Source: Prescottella agglutinans
GTDB taxonomy: Bacteria; Actinomycetota; Actinomycetes; Mycobacteriales; Mycobacteriaceae
Assembly: GCF_004011865.1 (NCBI RefSeq)
Contig: NZ_RKLP01000010.1
Span: 1-64,000, forward strand
Length of the DNA stretch: 64,000 nucleotides
Reading direction: 5' to 3'
The translations under genes were made by a program, and so were the position numbers. The notes beneath the pieces are model-generated. The model ran no database searches. It was not told where the DNA came from and saw only the letters and a list, made by a program, of their open reading frames with translations. How positions within the stretch are numbered: the first letter of the stretch is position 1; each line of letters begins with the position of its first letter. Shown in pieces: positions 8,601 to 16,172 of this stretch.

Positions 8601-9508
8601 CCGATCCGCACCGGGCCGGTGCCGTCCATCAGCGCGCCGCACGCGACGACGGTGGCCTCGGTGGGGCCGTACGTGTTCCACACCTCGCGACCGGGGACCG
8701 CGAGGCGCTCGGCCAACTCCGGTGGGCACGCCTCGCCGCCGAAGATCAACAGCCGCACCGCCTCGAGCGCCTCGGCGGGCCACAGCGCCGCCAGCGTCGG
8801 GACGGTGGAGACGACGGTGACGTCGCGGGAGACCAGCCACGGCCCGAGGTCCATGCCGCTGCGCACCAGCGACCGGGGCGCGGGGACCAGGGCGGCGCCG
8901 TGTCGCCACGCGAGCCACATCTCCTCGCACGACGCGTCGAACGCCACCGACAGTCCCGCAAGCACCCGATCGCGAGTGTCGATCGGGGTGTCCTGCAGGA
9001 ACATCCGCGCCTCGGCGTCGACGAACGCGGCGGCGTTGCGGTGCGTGACCGCGACGCCCTTCGGGGTGCCGGTGGACCCGGAGGTGAAGATGATCCAGGC
9101 GTCGTCGTCGGGTGTCGGTGGTCGGACGTCGGGAGCGGCGGCGCGGCGCGGCGCGGTGCCGGGTCGGACGCCGTCGGCGGTGAGGATCGCCGCCACCTGC
9201 GCCTCCCCGAACACCAGTTCGGCGCGCTCGTCGGGGTCGTCGGCGTCGACCGGCACGTACGCCGCGCCGGCCGCCAGGACCGACAGGATCGCGACGTACA
9301 GATCGCGCGACCCCGACGGCATCCGCACCCCGACCCGGTCGCCGGCACCCACGCCGGCGTCGGCGAGCCAGCGGGCCCCGGTGGCGATCTCGTCGAGCAG
9401 TTCGCGGTAGGTCAGCGGCGCGGTGCCGTCGTCGATCGCCGTCGCATCCGGATGGGCCGCCGCGGTGGCCTCGAGGATGTCGACGAGCGTGCGGGGCGCA
9501 GGCGCCAT
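5663..9508 (-). CDS. Pls/PosA-type membrane nonribosomal peptide synthetase
   Basis: This is a 1281-residue single-module synthetase. An adenylation domain (about residues 5-480, with TSGSTGTPKGVAVTHRN and YGPTE) is followed by a carrier domain with pantetheinyl Ser525 in LGGGSLS. A membrane-bound C-terminal half follows: three helix pairs (about 590-640, 815-888, 1060-1110), each followed by a hexapeptide-repeat (left-handed beta-helix) segment. That matches the six-helix, three-C-domain plan and the length (about 1.3 thousand residues) of epsilon-poly-L-lysine synthetase. My reading of the substrate pocket is D-A-E-S-I-G-T-V-V-K, which fits a basic amino acid. There is no condensation or thioesterase domain. 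The start at 9508 is where homology to A domains begins; a longer in-frame reading to 9841 is not supported. Confidence 0.9.
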   Translation of the reverse strand: MAPAPRTLVDILEATAAAHPDATAIDDGTAPLTYRELLDEIATGARWLADAGVGAGDRVGVRMPSGSRDLYVAILSVLAAGAAYVPVDADDPDERAELVFGEAQVAAILTADGVRPGTAPRRAAAPDVRPPTPDDDAWIIFTSGSTGTPKGVAVTHRNAAAFVDAEARMFLQDTPIDTRDRVLAGLSVAFDASCEEMWLAWRHGAALVPAPRSLVRSGMDLGPWLVSRDVTVVSTVPTLAALWPAEALEAVRLLIFGGEACPPELAERLAVPGREVWNTYGPTEATVVACGALMDGTGPVRIGLPLDGWDLAVVDASGEPVADGEVGELVIGGVGLARYLDPAKDSEKYAPMPTLGWDRAYRSGDLVRLDTAGLLFQGRADDQVKLGGRRIELGEVDNALQNLPGVSGAAAAVRKTAAGTSILVGYLASTDPHFDLKAARDHLAEQLPAALVPRLALLDDLPTRTSGKVDRNALPWPLPGAREDTVDPALSLDGTAAWVAGLWASILGASITGPGDDFFELGGGSLSAAQLVTALRERFPEVTVAQLYDHPRLGSLAEFLDDLSPAETVAPRHVAPLHRRAQAAQIAATVPLMTLTGLQWVTWLAITGNVLAWFDVDWAPTLSWWWVTLAFLLFITPLGRMTIAVAGARLLLRGLKPGTYRRGGPEHLRLWIALRLVEASGADNLSGAPWMLYFARALGARVGRGVDLHTLPPVTGMLVLGDGCSVEPEVDLSGHWIDGDVVHIGEIRIGAGAAVGARSTLLPGARIGRGAEVAPGSAVFGKVKAGQHWAGSPAVKVGKATHPWPGHTPRRAAHWVPIFGVTSVLLAGMPIFGLAAGLILIGWRVRDAADLADAFWRALAILPVATLLSLFVFAALTVIAVRLLSIGLTEGYHPVRSRVGWQAWATERLMDSARTFLFPLYASLLTPLWLKLLGAKVGRDTEISTALVLPKFTTVADGAFLADDTMVASYELGGGWMRIEPAKVGKRAFLGNSGMAGPGRRVPKNGLVAVLSAAPSKAKSGSSWLGSPPVRLRRAATESDTARTFDPPLRLKIARAFVETCRLVPVMVTFGIGLGVLFTLAWLVSVGGFWLAALAGGVVLMLAGAVAGGVSVAAKWLVVGRIGAVEHPLWSSFVWRNEVSDAFVETVAAPWFARAANGTAVMNVWLRGLGATIGRGVWCETYWLPEADLVTLGDGATVERGCVVQTHLFHDRIMSMDTVTLGAGATLGPHCVALPAAGLGDGATVGPASLVMRGDVVPPSTRWQGNPIAPWTDSTATGGAR

Positions 9509-9909
9509 GGACGACCTGAGCAACTGGGCCGGAACCCCTTCCGGCAGGTCGCGGGCCTGTCGATCCGTCTGGTCTGTTGCGGGCTGGGCAGACAATCCGG
9601 GCTGTCCCTCTCTGTGCCTGGTCGAACGGGCATCCGGTTCTCTCACGGCAAGGTGTCCGGTGGATGAACACCCTGTCGTCGCGTACCCGTCCGTCAGGCT
9701 CGGTCCTTTCCGACGATTCTCCCCCGGACGCGACGAAATGCGCCCGCGCGGCGCGTCGTGTTCGCCACGGGGGACCGGACCTCGCCGGACCAACCGATCG
9801 GCACGTGGTGCGCGGCGCTCTACCGCGGCTCGGACCTCCACTACAGTGACCTGCCGTCCGGCGGCTCGTTTCCTCGAGCCCGAACGAACGGAAGGCTGGT
9901 CGTGGATCG
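9509..9909. other. Intergenic region between divergent genes
   Basis: About 400 bases separate the starts of the Pls-type synthetase (leftward) and the membrane protein at 9910 (rightward). I see a short inverted repeat CCGGAA-N4-TTCCGG at 9529-9544 in the synthetase leader and no convincing coding sequence. Promoters for both genes must lie here, but I could not assign them. Confidence 0.5.
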
Positions 9910-10512
9910 ATGACGAACGTCGGTGTGCGGGAACGACGCAACCTGGTCGACGTGGTCGCTCGAGTGCTGACCGAGGCCGGGGCGCCGTGGGTCGTCAACA
10001 TCGTCTCGTCGATGGTGATCGGTATCGCGGTGGGCGCGCCCGGCTGGGGTGCGTTCGTTGCCGTATGTGCGGGCGTCGTGCCGATGGCCATCATCCTGGC
10101 CGGCATTCGGCGAGCGAAGATCGGCGATCACCATGTCACCAAGATCGACGAGCGGCACCTGCTGATCGTCGCGCTGCTGGTCGTCGTGGTCGCGGGGCTG
10201 GTCGTGCTGATCGCCGCGCACGCGCCGATCGAGATGATCGCGTTCATGTCGGCCGGCTTGGCCGCTCTGACGGTGGCCGGCGTCGTCACGAGCATCTTCC
10301 ACTGGAAGGTCAGCGTCCACACCGGTGTCTCCGCCGGCGTGGCAGTGGTGCTGGCCCTGGCGGTGTCGCCGTGGTGGCTGCCGGCACTGGTCCTCACGCC
10401 GTTGATCGGCTGGTCCCGGATCCATCTCGGGGACCACACGAGGGGGCAGGTCGTCGTCGGCGCGCTCACCGGGGCGCTCACCGCCGGCGTGACCTACGCC
10501 CTGATCGCCTAG
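9910..10512 (+). CDS. PAP2-like membrane protein with degenerate phosphatase motifs
   Basis: This is a 200-residue integral membrane protein with about six helices. The C-terminal half has HWKVSVHTGVSAG and WSRIHLGDHTRGQ, which align with the PAP2 phosphatase motifs (SGH and SRxxxxxHxxxD). The last Asp is Gln here, and the first motif is weak. It may be a lipid phosphatase relative or an inactive member of that fold. It is divergent from the Pls-type synthetase, but no functional link is proven. Confidence 0.65.
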   Translation: MTNVGVRERRNLVDVVARVLTEAGAPWVVNIVSSMVIGIAVGAPGWGAFVAVCAGVVPMAIILAGIRRAKIGDHHVTKIDERHLLIVALLVVVVAGLVVLIAAHAPIEMIAFMSAGLAALTVAGVVTSIFHWKVSVHTGVSAGVAVVLALAVSPWWLPALVLTPLIGWSRIHLGDHTRGQVVVGALTGALTAGVTYALIA

Positions 10513-10687
10513 CGCGGGATCGCGTCACGGTATCGATCATGTTGCGGCAGAGCCGTTTCGGATCGGTTTCGACGCCCGTTGCGGAGGCTGACGCGGACCG
10601 GTCCGCGGCGTGATGCTGGACGCCCGCCCGACTCGTCGAACCCCACGGGTGTGACCGCCATCTCATCCGCAGGTCGGCGGGTCCGGG

Positions 10688-10717
10688 TTGACACCGCTCG
10701 AATCGCTCTGCCATTCT
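10688..10717 (+). promoter_or_regulatory. Sigma-70-type promoter of the riboswitch-controlled gene
   Basis: A consensus -35 TTGACA (10688-10693) is followed after 18 bases by a -10-like CATTCT (10712-10717). Transcription would start about at 10724, directly at the SAM-IV aptamer. Confidence 0.6.
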
Positions 10718-10724
10718 CGTTGCC

Positions 10725-10835
10725 AGGTCACGAGTACCAGCGTCAAGCCCCGGCTAGCTGGTCGGCAACCCTCCAACCGCGGTGGGGTGCTCCGGGTGAC
10801 GACCAGGTCATGGTCCACAAGGACATGGCAAGCGC
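10725..10835 (+). ncRNA. SAM-IV riboswitch
   Basis: The stretch carries the conserved SAM-IV core: GGTCACGAG, AGCGTCAAGCCCCGGCT, GGCAACCCTCCAACCGCGG, then TGGGGTGC and CCGGGTGACGACCAGG. SAM-IV aptamers occur in actinobacteria and bind S-adenosylmethionine, usually lowering expression of sulfur and methionine genes. It sits between a good promoter and the cysteine-desulfurase-like gene. A small hairpin (GAGTCC/GGACTC, 10868-10881) directly before the AAGGA ribosome binding site could be part of the switching element. Confidence 0.9.
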
Positions 10836-10894
10836 GGACTCCGATGGCATCAACCCTCATCGCCGACGAGTCCCAGGACTCGAAGGATGTTGCG

Positions 10895-12211
10895 ATGACT
10901 GCTGTACTGACCACCGACGCTTGTGCCACCTCCCCTCTCGCCCGTGTGTCGGGCTGTGACTTGCAGGTTCCGCTCGTCGGGGGTGGAACCTGCACCTACG
11001 CGAACTTCGACTACGCGGCCAGCGCACCCGCGTTGGCGCAGGTCACCGATCGGGTTCAGGAACTGCTGCCGTTCTACGCCAGCGTGCACCGGGGCGCCGG
11101 CTACGCCTCCCGCGTGAGCACCGAGGCCTACGAGAACGCCCGCGGATCCGTCGAACGGTTCGTCGGCGCGGACGCCGACCAGGTGGTGGTCTTCACCCGC
11201 AACACCACCGACTCGCTCAACCTCCTCGCGAGCTGCGTCCCGGGTGACGTCGTCGTGCTCGACATCGAGCACCACGCAAACCTGCTGCCGTGGAAGAACT
11301 CCCGCATCGTCGAGGCGGGTGACACGGTTGCCGAGACCATCCGTCGCATCGTCGCCGAACTGTGCGCCAAGCCCGCCGCGCTGCTCGCGATCACCGGCGC
11401 CTCGAACGTCACCGGTGAGGTGCTGCCGATCGCCGAGCTGGCCGAGGTCGCGCACCGCTGCGGCGCCCGTGTCCTCATCGACGGCGCACAGCTCACCCCG
11501 CACCGCCGGGTGAACCTGGCCGAGACGGGCGTCGACTACCTGGCCTTCTCCGGCCACAAGCTGTACGCGCCGTTCGGCGCCGGCGTGCTGGTCGGCCGCC
11601 GCGACTGGCTCGACGAGGCCGAGCCCTACCTCGCCGGCGGCGGCGCCGTGCGCGAGGTGAAGATCGACGAGACCTGCTGGGCCCCCGCCCCCGCCCGTCA
11701 CGAGGCCGGCAGCCCCAACGTCCTCGGCGTCGCTGCTCTCGCCGCTGCGTGCGATGCGCTGTCCGAGTTGGACTTCGAGAAGGTCGTCGAGCACGAGCGC
11801 GTCCTGTCGACGCGTCTCGCGGAGGGACTCGCCGAGATCGACGGTGTGCAGCTGCTGCGTCTGTGGTCGGACGCCCCGGACAGCGTCGGCATCGTCACCT
11901 TCGCGATCGACGGCTTCGAGCCCGGCGAGATCGCCGCCTACCTGTCGGCCGAGCACGGAATCGGCGTGCGCGACGGCCGCTTCTGCGCCCACCCCATCCT
12001 GAACCGAATCGGCTACGGCGACGGTGCCGTTCGCGCGAGCCTCGGCCTGGGCACCGCGGCCGACGACGTCGAGCGCCTCATCGCGGCCGTCCGTCAGCTC
12101 GTCGCCGGCGAGGCGACCTGGAACTACGGCAAGACCGACGGCCTGTGGAACCCGGTGCCCGAGACGCGCGGCTTCTCGACGCAGACCGCCGGCGCCTCCG
12201 AGTGCGTGTAA
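10895..12211 (+). CDS. Cysteine desulfurase-like class V aminotransferase
   Basis: This PLP enzyme of 438 residues is of the SufS/NifS/CsdA type. It has the early NFDYAASAPAL segment, a substrate loop VDYLAFSGHKLYAPFGAG with the PLP-binding Lys, and the catalytic Cys in DGRFCAHP. Such enzymes release sulfur from L-cysteine as a protein persulfide. The ATG at 10895 has AAGGA seven bases upstream. The gene stands behind a SAM-IV riboswitch and away from any suf cluster, so it probably serves sulfur-amino-acid turnover rather than general Fe-S assembly; that is inference. Confidence 0.88.
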   Translation: MTAVLTTDACATSPLARVSGCDLQVPLVGGGTCTYANFDYAASAPALAQVTDRVQELLPFYASVHRGAGYASRVSTEAYENARGSVERFVGADADQVVVFTRNTTDSLNLLASCVPGDVVVLDIEHHANLLPWKNSRIVEAGDTVAETIRRIVAELCAKPAALLAITGASNVTGEVLPIAELAEVAHRCGARVLIDGAQLTPHRRVNLAETGVDYLAFSGHKLYAPFGAGVLVGRRDWLDEAEPYLAGGGAVREVKIDETCWAPAPARHEAGSPNVLGVAALAAACDALSELDFEKVVEHERVLSTRLAEGLAEIDGVQLLRLWSDAPDSVGIVTFAIDGFEPGEIAAYLSAEHGIGVRDGRFCAHPILNRIGYGDGAVRASLGLGTAADDVERLIAAVRQLVAGEATWNYGKTDGLWNPVPETRGFSTQTAGASECV

Positions 12212-12267
12212 CCGACTCGGAATCCGAGTGATTCGAACTGTCGTGGGGGAGAGAATCGGGGGATAAC

Positions 12268-12360
12268 GTGACGCGTATGGAGTCGACACACGTGGGCAGC
12301 CAGTGGTCCCGCCGCCATGTCGACCTGTGCCGCACCTCCTCGGGAATGTGTACGCGCTGA
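12268..12360 (+). CDS. Short leader peptide with HVDLCR motif, probable sulfur-responsive attenuator
   Basis: This short ORF (GTG 12268, 30 codons; or ATG 12277, 27 codons) encodes a peptide ending SRRHVDLCRTSSGMCTR. The RRHVDLCR...C pattern is a recurrent actinobacterial leader-peptide signature found before sulfur-metabolism genes. Two Cys codons near the end could let the ribosome sense charged Cys-tRNA. A GAGAAT -10-like hexamer (12251-12256) lies shortly upstream. The stop is 42 bases before the downstream gene. Confidence 0.72.
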   Translation: MTRMESTHVGSQWSRRHVDLCRTSSGMCTR

Positions 12361-12402
12361 CGCCCCGCGCCGTCCACCACCTGCCTTCCCCGAGGAATCG
12401 CC

Positions 12403-13038
12403 ATGTCCCAGTCCGTTTTCGCCTCCGCCCATACCGCCACCCCGCGCCGCCCGCTGCGCGTGGCCGTCGAACTGACCGGCGCGGGCCACCATCCCGCCGC
12501 CGCCCGCGTCGCCGGGAACATCCCGTTGACCGGCCCCGACTACTGGGTCGACCTGACCGTCGGCCCCGACATCCTCGACCTCGCCGCCCAGCCTCCGGTC
12601 GTCTACCGGATCCGCGCCGCCGACCTGCGTGCCGCGCAGCAGGCCCGTGCCGGTATCCGCGCGCGGGTGGCCGCCGAGGGACGCGACCCCGACGCCATCG
12701 CCGTGCTGGTCGACGTCGAAACCCTCGTTTCCGTCGATTCACGCAGCGCCCGTGCGGAACTCGCACTGCTCGACGAGACGCTCGGGGTGCCGCACCAGTC
12801 CTCGTCCCTGTCCTACGTCGGGACCGCGGAAGGTCTGGCGAGTCTGATCGCCGACATCCATGCGGCCGACGTCGCCGACGGTGTCACCGTGCTTCCGCTC
12901 GCGCTGCCGAAGGTCCTCGAGCGCGTCGTCGACGGAACCCTGCCCTGGCTCGAACGTCGTGGTCTGGTCACCGCGTCCGACGCGGTCGACGAGGCGCTCG
13001 CCCGGTTCGGGCTGATCGGGCACGCCCGCGCGTCCTGA
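12403..13038 (+). CDS. Shortened luciferase-like (LLM) family protein
   Basis: This is a 211-residue protein whose C-terminal two thirds resemble the end of flavin-dependent luciferase-like monooxygenases: a helix AADLRAAQQARAGIRARVA, SYVGTAEGLASLIADIH, then VTVLPLALPKVLERVVDGTL. The N-terminal half of the usual TIM barrel is missing, so it may not bind flavin alone. It has a good ribosome binding site (GAGGA at 12392-12396). Its leader peptide places it in a sulfur response, and LLM enzymes often desulfonate organosulfur compounds, but this protein's activity is unproven. Confidence 0.65.
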   Translation: MSQSVFASAHTATPRRPLRVAVELTGAGHHPAAARVAGNIPLTGPDYWVDLTVGPDILDLAAQPPVVYRIRAADLRAAQQARAGIRARVAAEGRDPDAIAVLVDVETLVSVDSRSARAELALLDETLGVPHQSSSLSYVGTAEGLASLIADIHAADVADGVTVLPLALPKVLERVVDGTLPWLERRGLVTASDAVDEALARFGLIGHARAS

Positions 13039-13049
13039 GCGGTCCGGTT

Positions 13050-13808
13050 TCAGCCCGGCTTGTGGGCCTCGATGAGGAATCGGGTGGAGTGGGCGACGAA
13101 CGGGCCCTCCGCGCGGATGTGCTCGTCGAGGGTCCGCAGCCGGTCGCGGTAGGCGTCGACGGTGAACCCGGGCACGATCCAGATCACCTTCCTCAGGAAG
13201 TAGACCACGGCGCCGACGTCGAAGAACTCCACGCGCAGTCGCTCGAACCGCAGATCCACGATGTCGAGCCCGGCCGCGTGCGCCTCGGAAGCGGCCGTGT
13301 CCGGACGCCGGTGCCGTCGCGCCTCCGGTTGCGGACCGAGGAAGAACTCGGCGAGCTCGAAGACACTCGCGGGTCCCACGTGCTGGGCCAGATAGGTTCC
13401 GCCGGGCGCGAGCACCCGCGCGATCTCCGGCCACCACACGGTATTGGGGTGACGGCTGGTGACGAGATCGAAGGCATTGTCCGCGAACGGCAATGGTCCT
13501 TCTTCCGGGGCGGTGACCACGACCGCGCCCAACGGGTGGAGCAACGCGGTGGCCCTCGCGATGTTCGGCGGCCAGGCCTCCGTCGCGGCCATCGTCGGGG
13601 GCATCGCGCCGGCGCCCGAGAGGACCTCTCCGCCACCGGTCTGGATATCGAGTGCGGCCGTCGCTCGCGCGAGGCGCTCACCCAGGAGGCGCTGATATCC
13701 CCACGACGGGCGCTGCTCGGTGGCGCGCCCGTCCAGCCACGAGAACTCCCAGCCGTCGACCGGGGCCGCCGCGGCCTCCGCGACGAGGTCGTCGAATGTG
13801 CGATCCAT
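13050..13808 (-). CDS. SAM-dependent class I methyltransferase
   Basis: This is a soluble protein of 252 residues. The central part has LDIQTGGGEVL (motif I, glycine-rich SAM site), then LPFADNAFDLVTSRH and EIARVLAPGGTYLAQHVG, typical motifs II-III of small-molecule methyltransferases. The substrate is unknown. The gene is convergent with the LLM-like gene and 18 bases downstream of the SDR gene, with which it is probably cotranscribed. Confidence 0.85.
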   Translation of the reverse strand: MDRTFDDLVAEAAAAPVDGWEFSWLDGRATEQRPSWGYQRLLGERLARATAALDIQTGGGEVLSGAGAMPPTMAATEAWPPNIARATALLHPLGAVVVTAPEEGPLPFADNAFDLVTSRHPNTVWWPEIARVLAPGGTYLAQHVGPASVFELAEFFLGPQPEARRHRRPDTAASEAHAAGLDIVDLRFERLRVEFFDVGAVVYFLRKVIWIVPGFTVDAYRDRLRTLDEHIRAEGPFVAHSTRFLIEAHKPG

Positions 13809-13826
13809 GACTGTCGGTCCCCGCGA

Positions 13827-14612
13827 TCAGAGGGTCTTGATCAGGCCGCCGTCGATGACGAAGTCGGCTCCGGTGATGTTGCCGGCCCGTTCGCTCGCCA
13901 GGAACAGCACCAGGTCCGCGACCTCCTCCGGTCGGGTGAACCTCCCGGTCTCGGATCCGGCGGCCGCCGCGTCCCTGACCGCCTGCGGAGTGCTGCCGCT
14001 GGCGCCCGCGACGACGCTCGCCACGCCCTGCTCGCCGAGCCAGAGGGCGGTCGAGACCGGGCCGGGGCTGACCGTGTTGATCCGAATATCCTGTCGAGCA
14101 ACCTCTTTGGACAGGGCCTTGCAGAAGTTCGTGAGCGCGGCCTTCGAGGCGCAGTAGTCGATCACCCCCGGGTCCGGCAGGAATGCGTTGACGGAGCTGA
14201 CCGTGACGACGGATCCGCCTCCGCGGCGCCGTAACTGGGGGAGCGCCGCGCGGGTGGTGCGCACCGCGGACATGAAGTTGACGGTCAGCGTCGCGAGCCA
14301 GTCGTCGTCGGTGACGCTAGCGAAGCCACCGAGTCGCGGCGTCGCCGAACCGGCGTTGTTGACCAGGACGTCGACACCACCCAGGTCGGCGGCGACCGCG
14401 ACCAGCGCGTCGGGTCCGGCCGGGGTGGCGAGGTCGCACGGTACGAACGTGACCGATCCGCCCGGAATCAGCGATTCGAGTTCGGCTGTGAGGGTTCGTG
14501 ATCCGGCCACCACGTGAGCGCCCTCGGCCGCCAGCGCGGTCGTCACCGCCAGCCCGATGCCCCTACTCGCGCCGGTGACGACGGCGGTCTTGCCGGCCAG
14601 GTGAAGGTCCAT
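13827..14612 (-). CDS. Short-chain dehydrogenase/reductase (SDR)
   Basis: This is a 261-residue NAD(P)-dependent oxidoreductase. It has the cofactor motif TGASRGIG near residue 14, NNAG, a catalytic Ser in VTVSSVNAF and the Tyr-Lys pair in YCASKAAL. It ends with the TGADFVIDGG segment common to classical SDRs. It lies upstream of the methyltransferase on the same strand. The substrate cannot be predicted. Confidence 0.9.
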   Translation of the reverse strand: MDLHLAGKTAVVTGASRGIGLAVTTALAAEGAHVVAGSRTLTAELESLIPGGSVTFVPCDLATPAGPDALVAVAADLGGVDVLVNNAGSATPRLGGFASVTDDDWLATLTVNFMSAVRTTRAALPQLRRRGGGSVVTVSSVNAFLPDPGVIDYCASKAALTNFCKALSKEVARQDIRINTVSPGPVSTALWLGEQGVASVVAGASGSTPQAVRDAAAAGSETGRFTRPEEVADLVLFLASERAGNITGADFVIDGGLIKTL

Positions 14613-14702
14613 GACGCCTCGATCCGTGGATCGGACAGTGCCGCAGTCGAGTCTACCGACGCGTGGGTGGCCGTCCCGTGGAATCGGGTTGCTACTCAGG
14701 AC

Positions 14703-15941
14703 CTATCGGGCGTAGCGGACTTCCGGGAATCTCCCGTCGGCACCGTCGAGGAGGCCGGTGTCCTGGTTGCGGAGGAAGCGGTCGAACGTTGCAGCCACGT
14801 ACTGGCGGACGGCGTGAACCGCCCTGGCGGGCGCGATCGTTCCGATGTAGGACCCGGTCACCTCCGGGGCGACCTCCGCGGCGACGGGCGGGATGAGGGT
14901 CTGGAGGTCGGTGAAGCTGTGGTGGCCGGACTGCGCCAGTTCGAGTTCCTGCGTCCAGCCCCGCGTGTTGTCCTGGAAGGCGTTCCACGAGCGTGTGAAC
15001 ACGCCCGCGTCCGACACCTGTTGGCTCGACATCAGCAGCATCGGCTGGTCGAGACCGCGTGTCGCTGCCAGGCCCAGGTCGTCGCCGAACCCCAGCATGC
15101 CGTCGAGGTTCACTCCGGCATCGATGCGCGGGTCGCGGGCCATCGCCTCGGCCGTGGTGAAGCCGCCGAGCGAATGCCCGAACATTCCGATCCGCGAGGG
15201 ATCGACGGCCCGACTCAAGCCTGTCGGCAATTCGCGCTGTTCGGCGTCGGGATTGTGTCCGTCTGCGAGTGCGGTGATCTCGTTCAGGACGAACTCGGTA
15301 TCGGCGATCCTCGCATCGAGGGAAGTCCGGAGCCACTGCGCCGATTGCGCGGAGTCCTCGGGCGGCGCGGTGCCTTCGACGATGCGGCCGCCGGGAAACT
15401 CGACGGCCTGCGCGTCGAAGGTGTGGTCGATCGACACCACCACGTACCCGCGACTGGCCAGGTCTTCGGCCTCACCGGTTCCGAGGATGCGAGGCACGGC
15501 CGCGCCGGGGGAGAACAGGACGACGGGAAGGCTGCGATCGGCAGTCGGCAGGACGGGCGCACCGCTGTGAGCGTTCGAGTGGACGCCGAGCAGGTTCTGG
15601 ACCTCGATCGGAAGGTTCAGTGCGGCACCGAGATCCCGCGTGGCACCGGTCGCGAACTCGGTCGAGACGTAGTGCGCCAGCGGAAAGTCCTCGGCGTCCG
15701 CGGCCGGATAGGTCACGGTGACCATCAGTTCGCGCCGTCGGTCGGGCCTCCATGGGTCCGCCCTCTCCTCATCCACCAGGTGGAGGGTCGTGCTTCCGAC
15801 GTCGCTCGGACCCGACGGTGCGGGCAGCACGATGGTCGGATTCGATCCGGGCTCCGCCGCAGCGGTGGCCGCCGAGGCGGTGGACGACGCGATCAGCGCC
15901 GATGCCAGTGCACACACCACTCGGGCGCGATGACGCGCCAT
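14703..15941 (-). CDS. Secreted alpha/beta hydrolase, PAF-acetylhydrolase/lipase-like
   Basis: This is a 412-residue exported enzyme. A Sec-type signal peptide (MARHRARVVCALASALIAS, ending near ATAAAEP) precedes the hydrolase fold. The nucleophile elbow is GHSLGG, the oxyanion region is LFSPGAAVPR, and the late catalytic His is in SGHHSFTDL. The layout is that of platelet-activating-factor acetylhydrolase-like esterases. The natural ester substrate is unknown. Confidence 0.85.
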   Translation of the reverse strand: MARHRARVVCALASALIASSTASAATAAAEPGSNPTIVLPAPSGPSDVGSTTLHLVDEERADPWRPDRRRELMVTVTYPAADAEDFPLAHYVSTEFATGATRDLGAALNLPIEVQNLLGVHSNAHSGAPVLPTADRSLPVVLFSPGAAVPRILGTGEAEDLASRGYVVVSIDHTFDAQAVEFPGGRIVEGTAPPEDSAQSAQWLRTSLDARIADTEFVLNEITALADGHNPDAEQRELPTGLSRAVDPSRIGMFGHSLGGFTTAEAMARDPRIDAGVNLDGMLGFGDDLGLAATRGLDQPMLLMSSQQVSDAGVFTRSWNAFQDNTRGWTQELELAQSGHHSFTDLQTLIPPVAAEVAPEVTGSYIGTIAPARAVHAVRQYVAATFDRFLRNQDTGLLDGADGRFPEVRYAR

Positions 15942-16172
15942 GTAGCCCCCGATCGTCAGGCATGCGGCGTCCGCGCACGCCGCACAGTCGAACCATTCCT
16001 ACATGTCCCCGTTGTCGACGGCCAGCCCAGTGTTCGACCCGGCGCGGCTGTGATTCGGTAACGAGACGTGGCTCCGGAGCGAGGAAGCCGGTGTACGCGT
16101 CACGATCGCCGGCGAGCCCGAACCCGTCGGCGGCGAGATCGCGCGCTGATCCACAATCGAACGGAGGGGACG

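Noticed and set aside
9509-9841. N-terminal extension of the Pls-type synthetase
   Set aside because: The extra 111 residues have no similarity to adenylation domains and are Arg/Pro-rich; ATG 9508 starts the domain properly.
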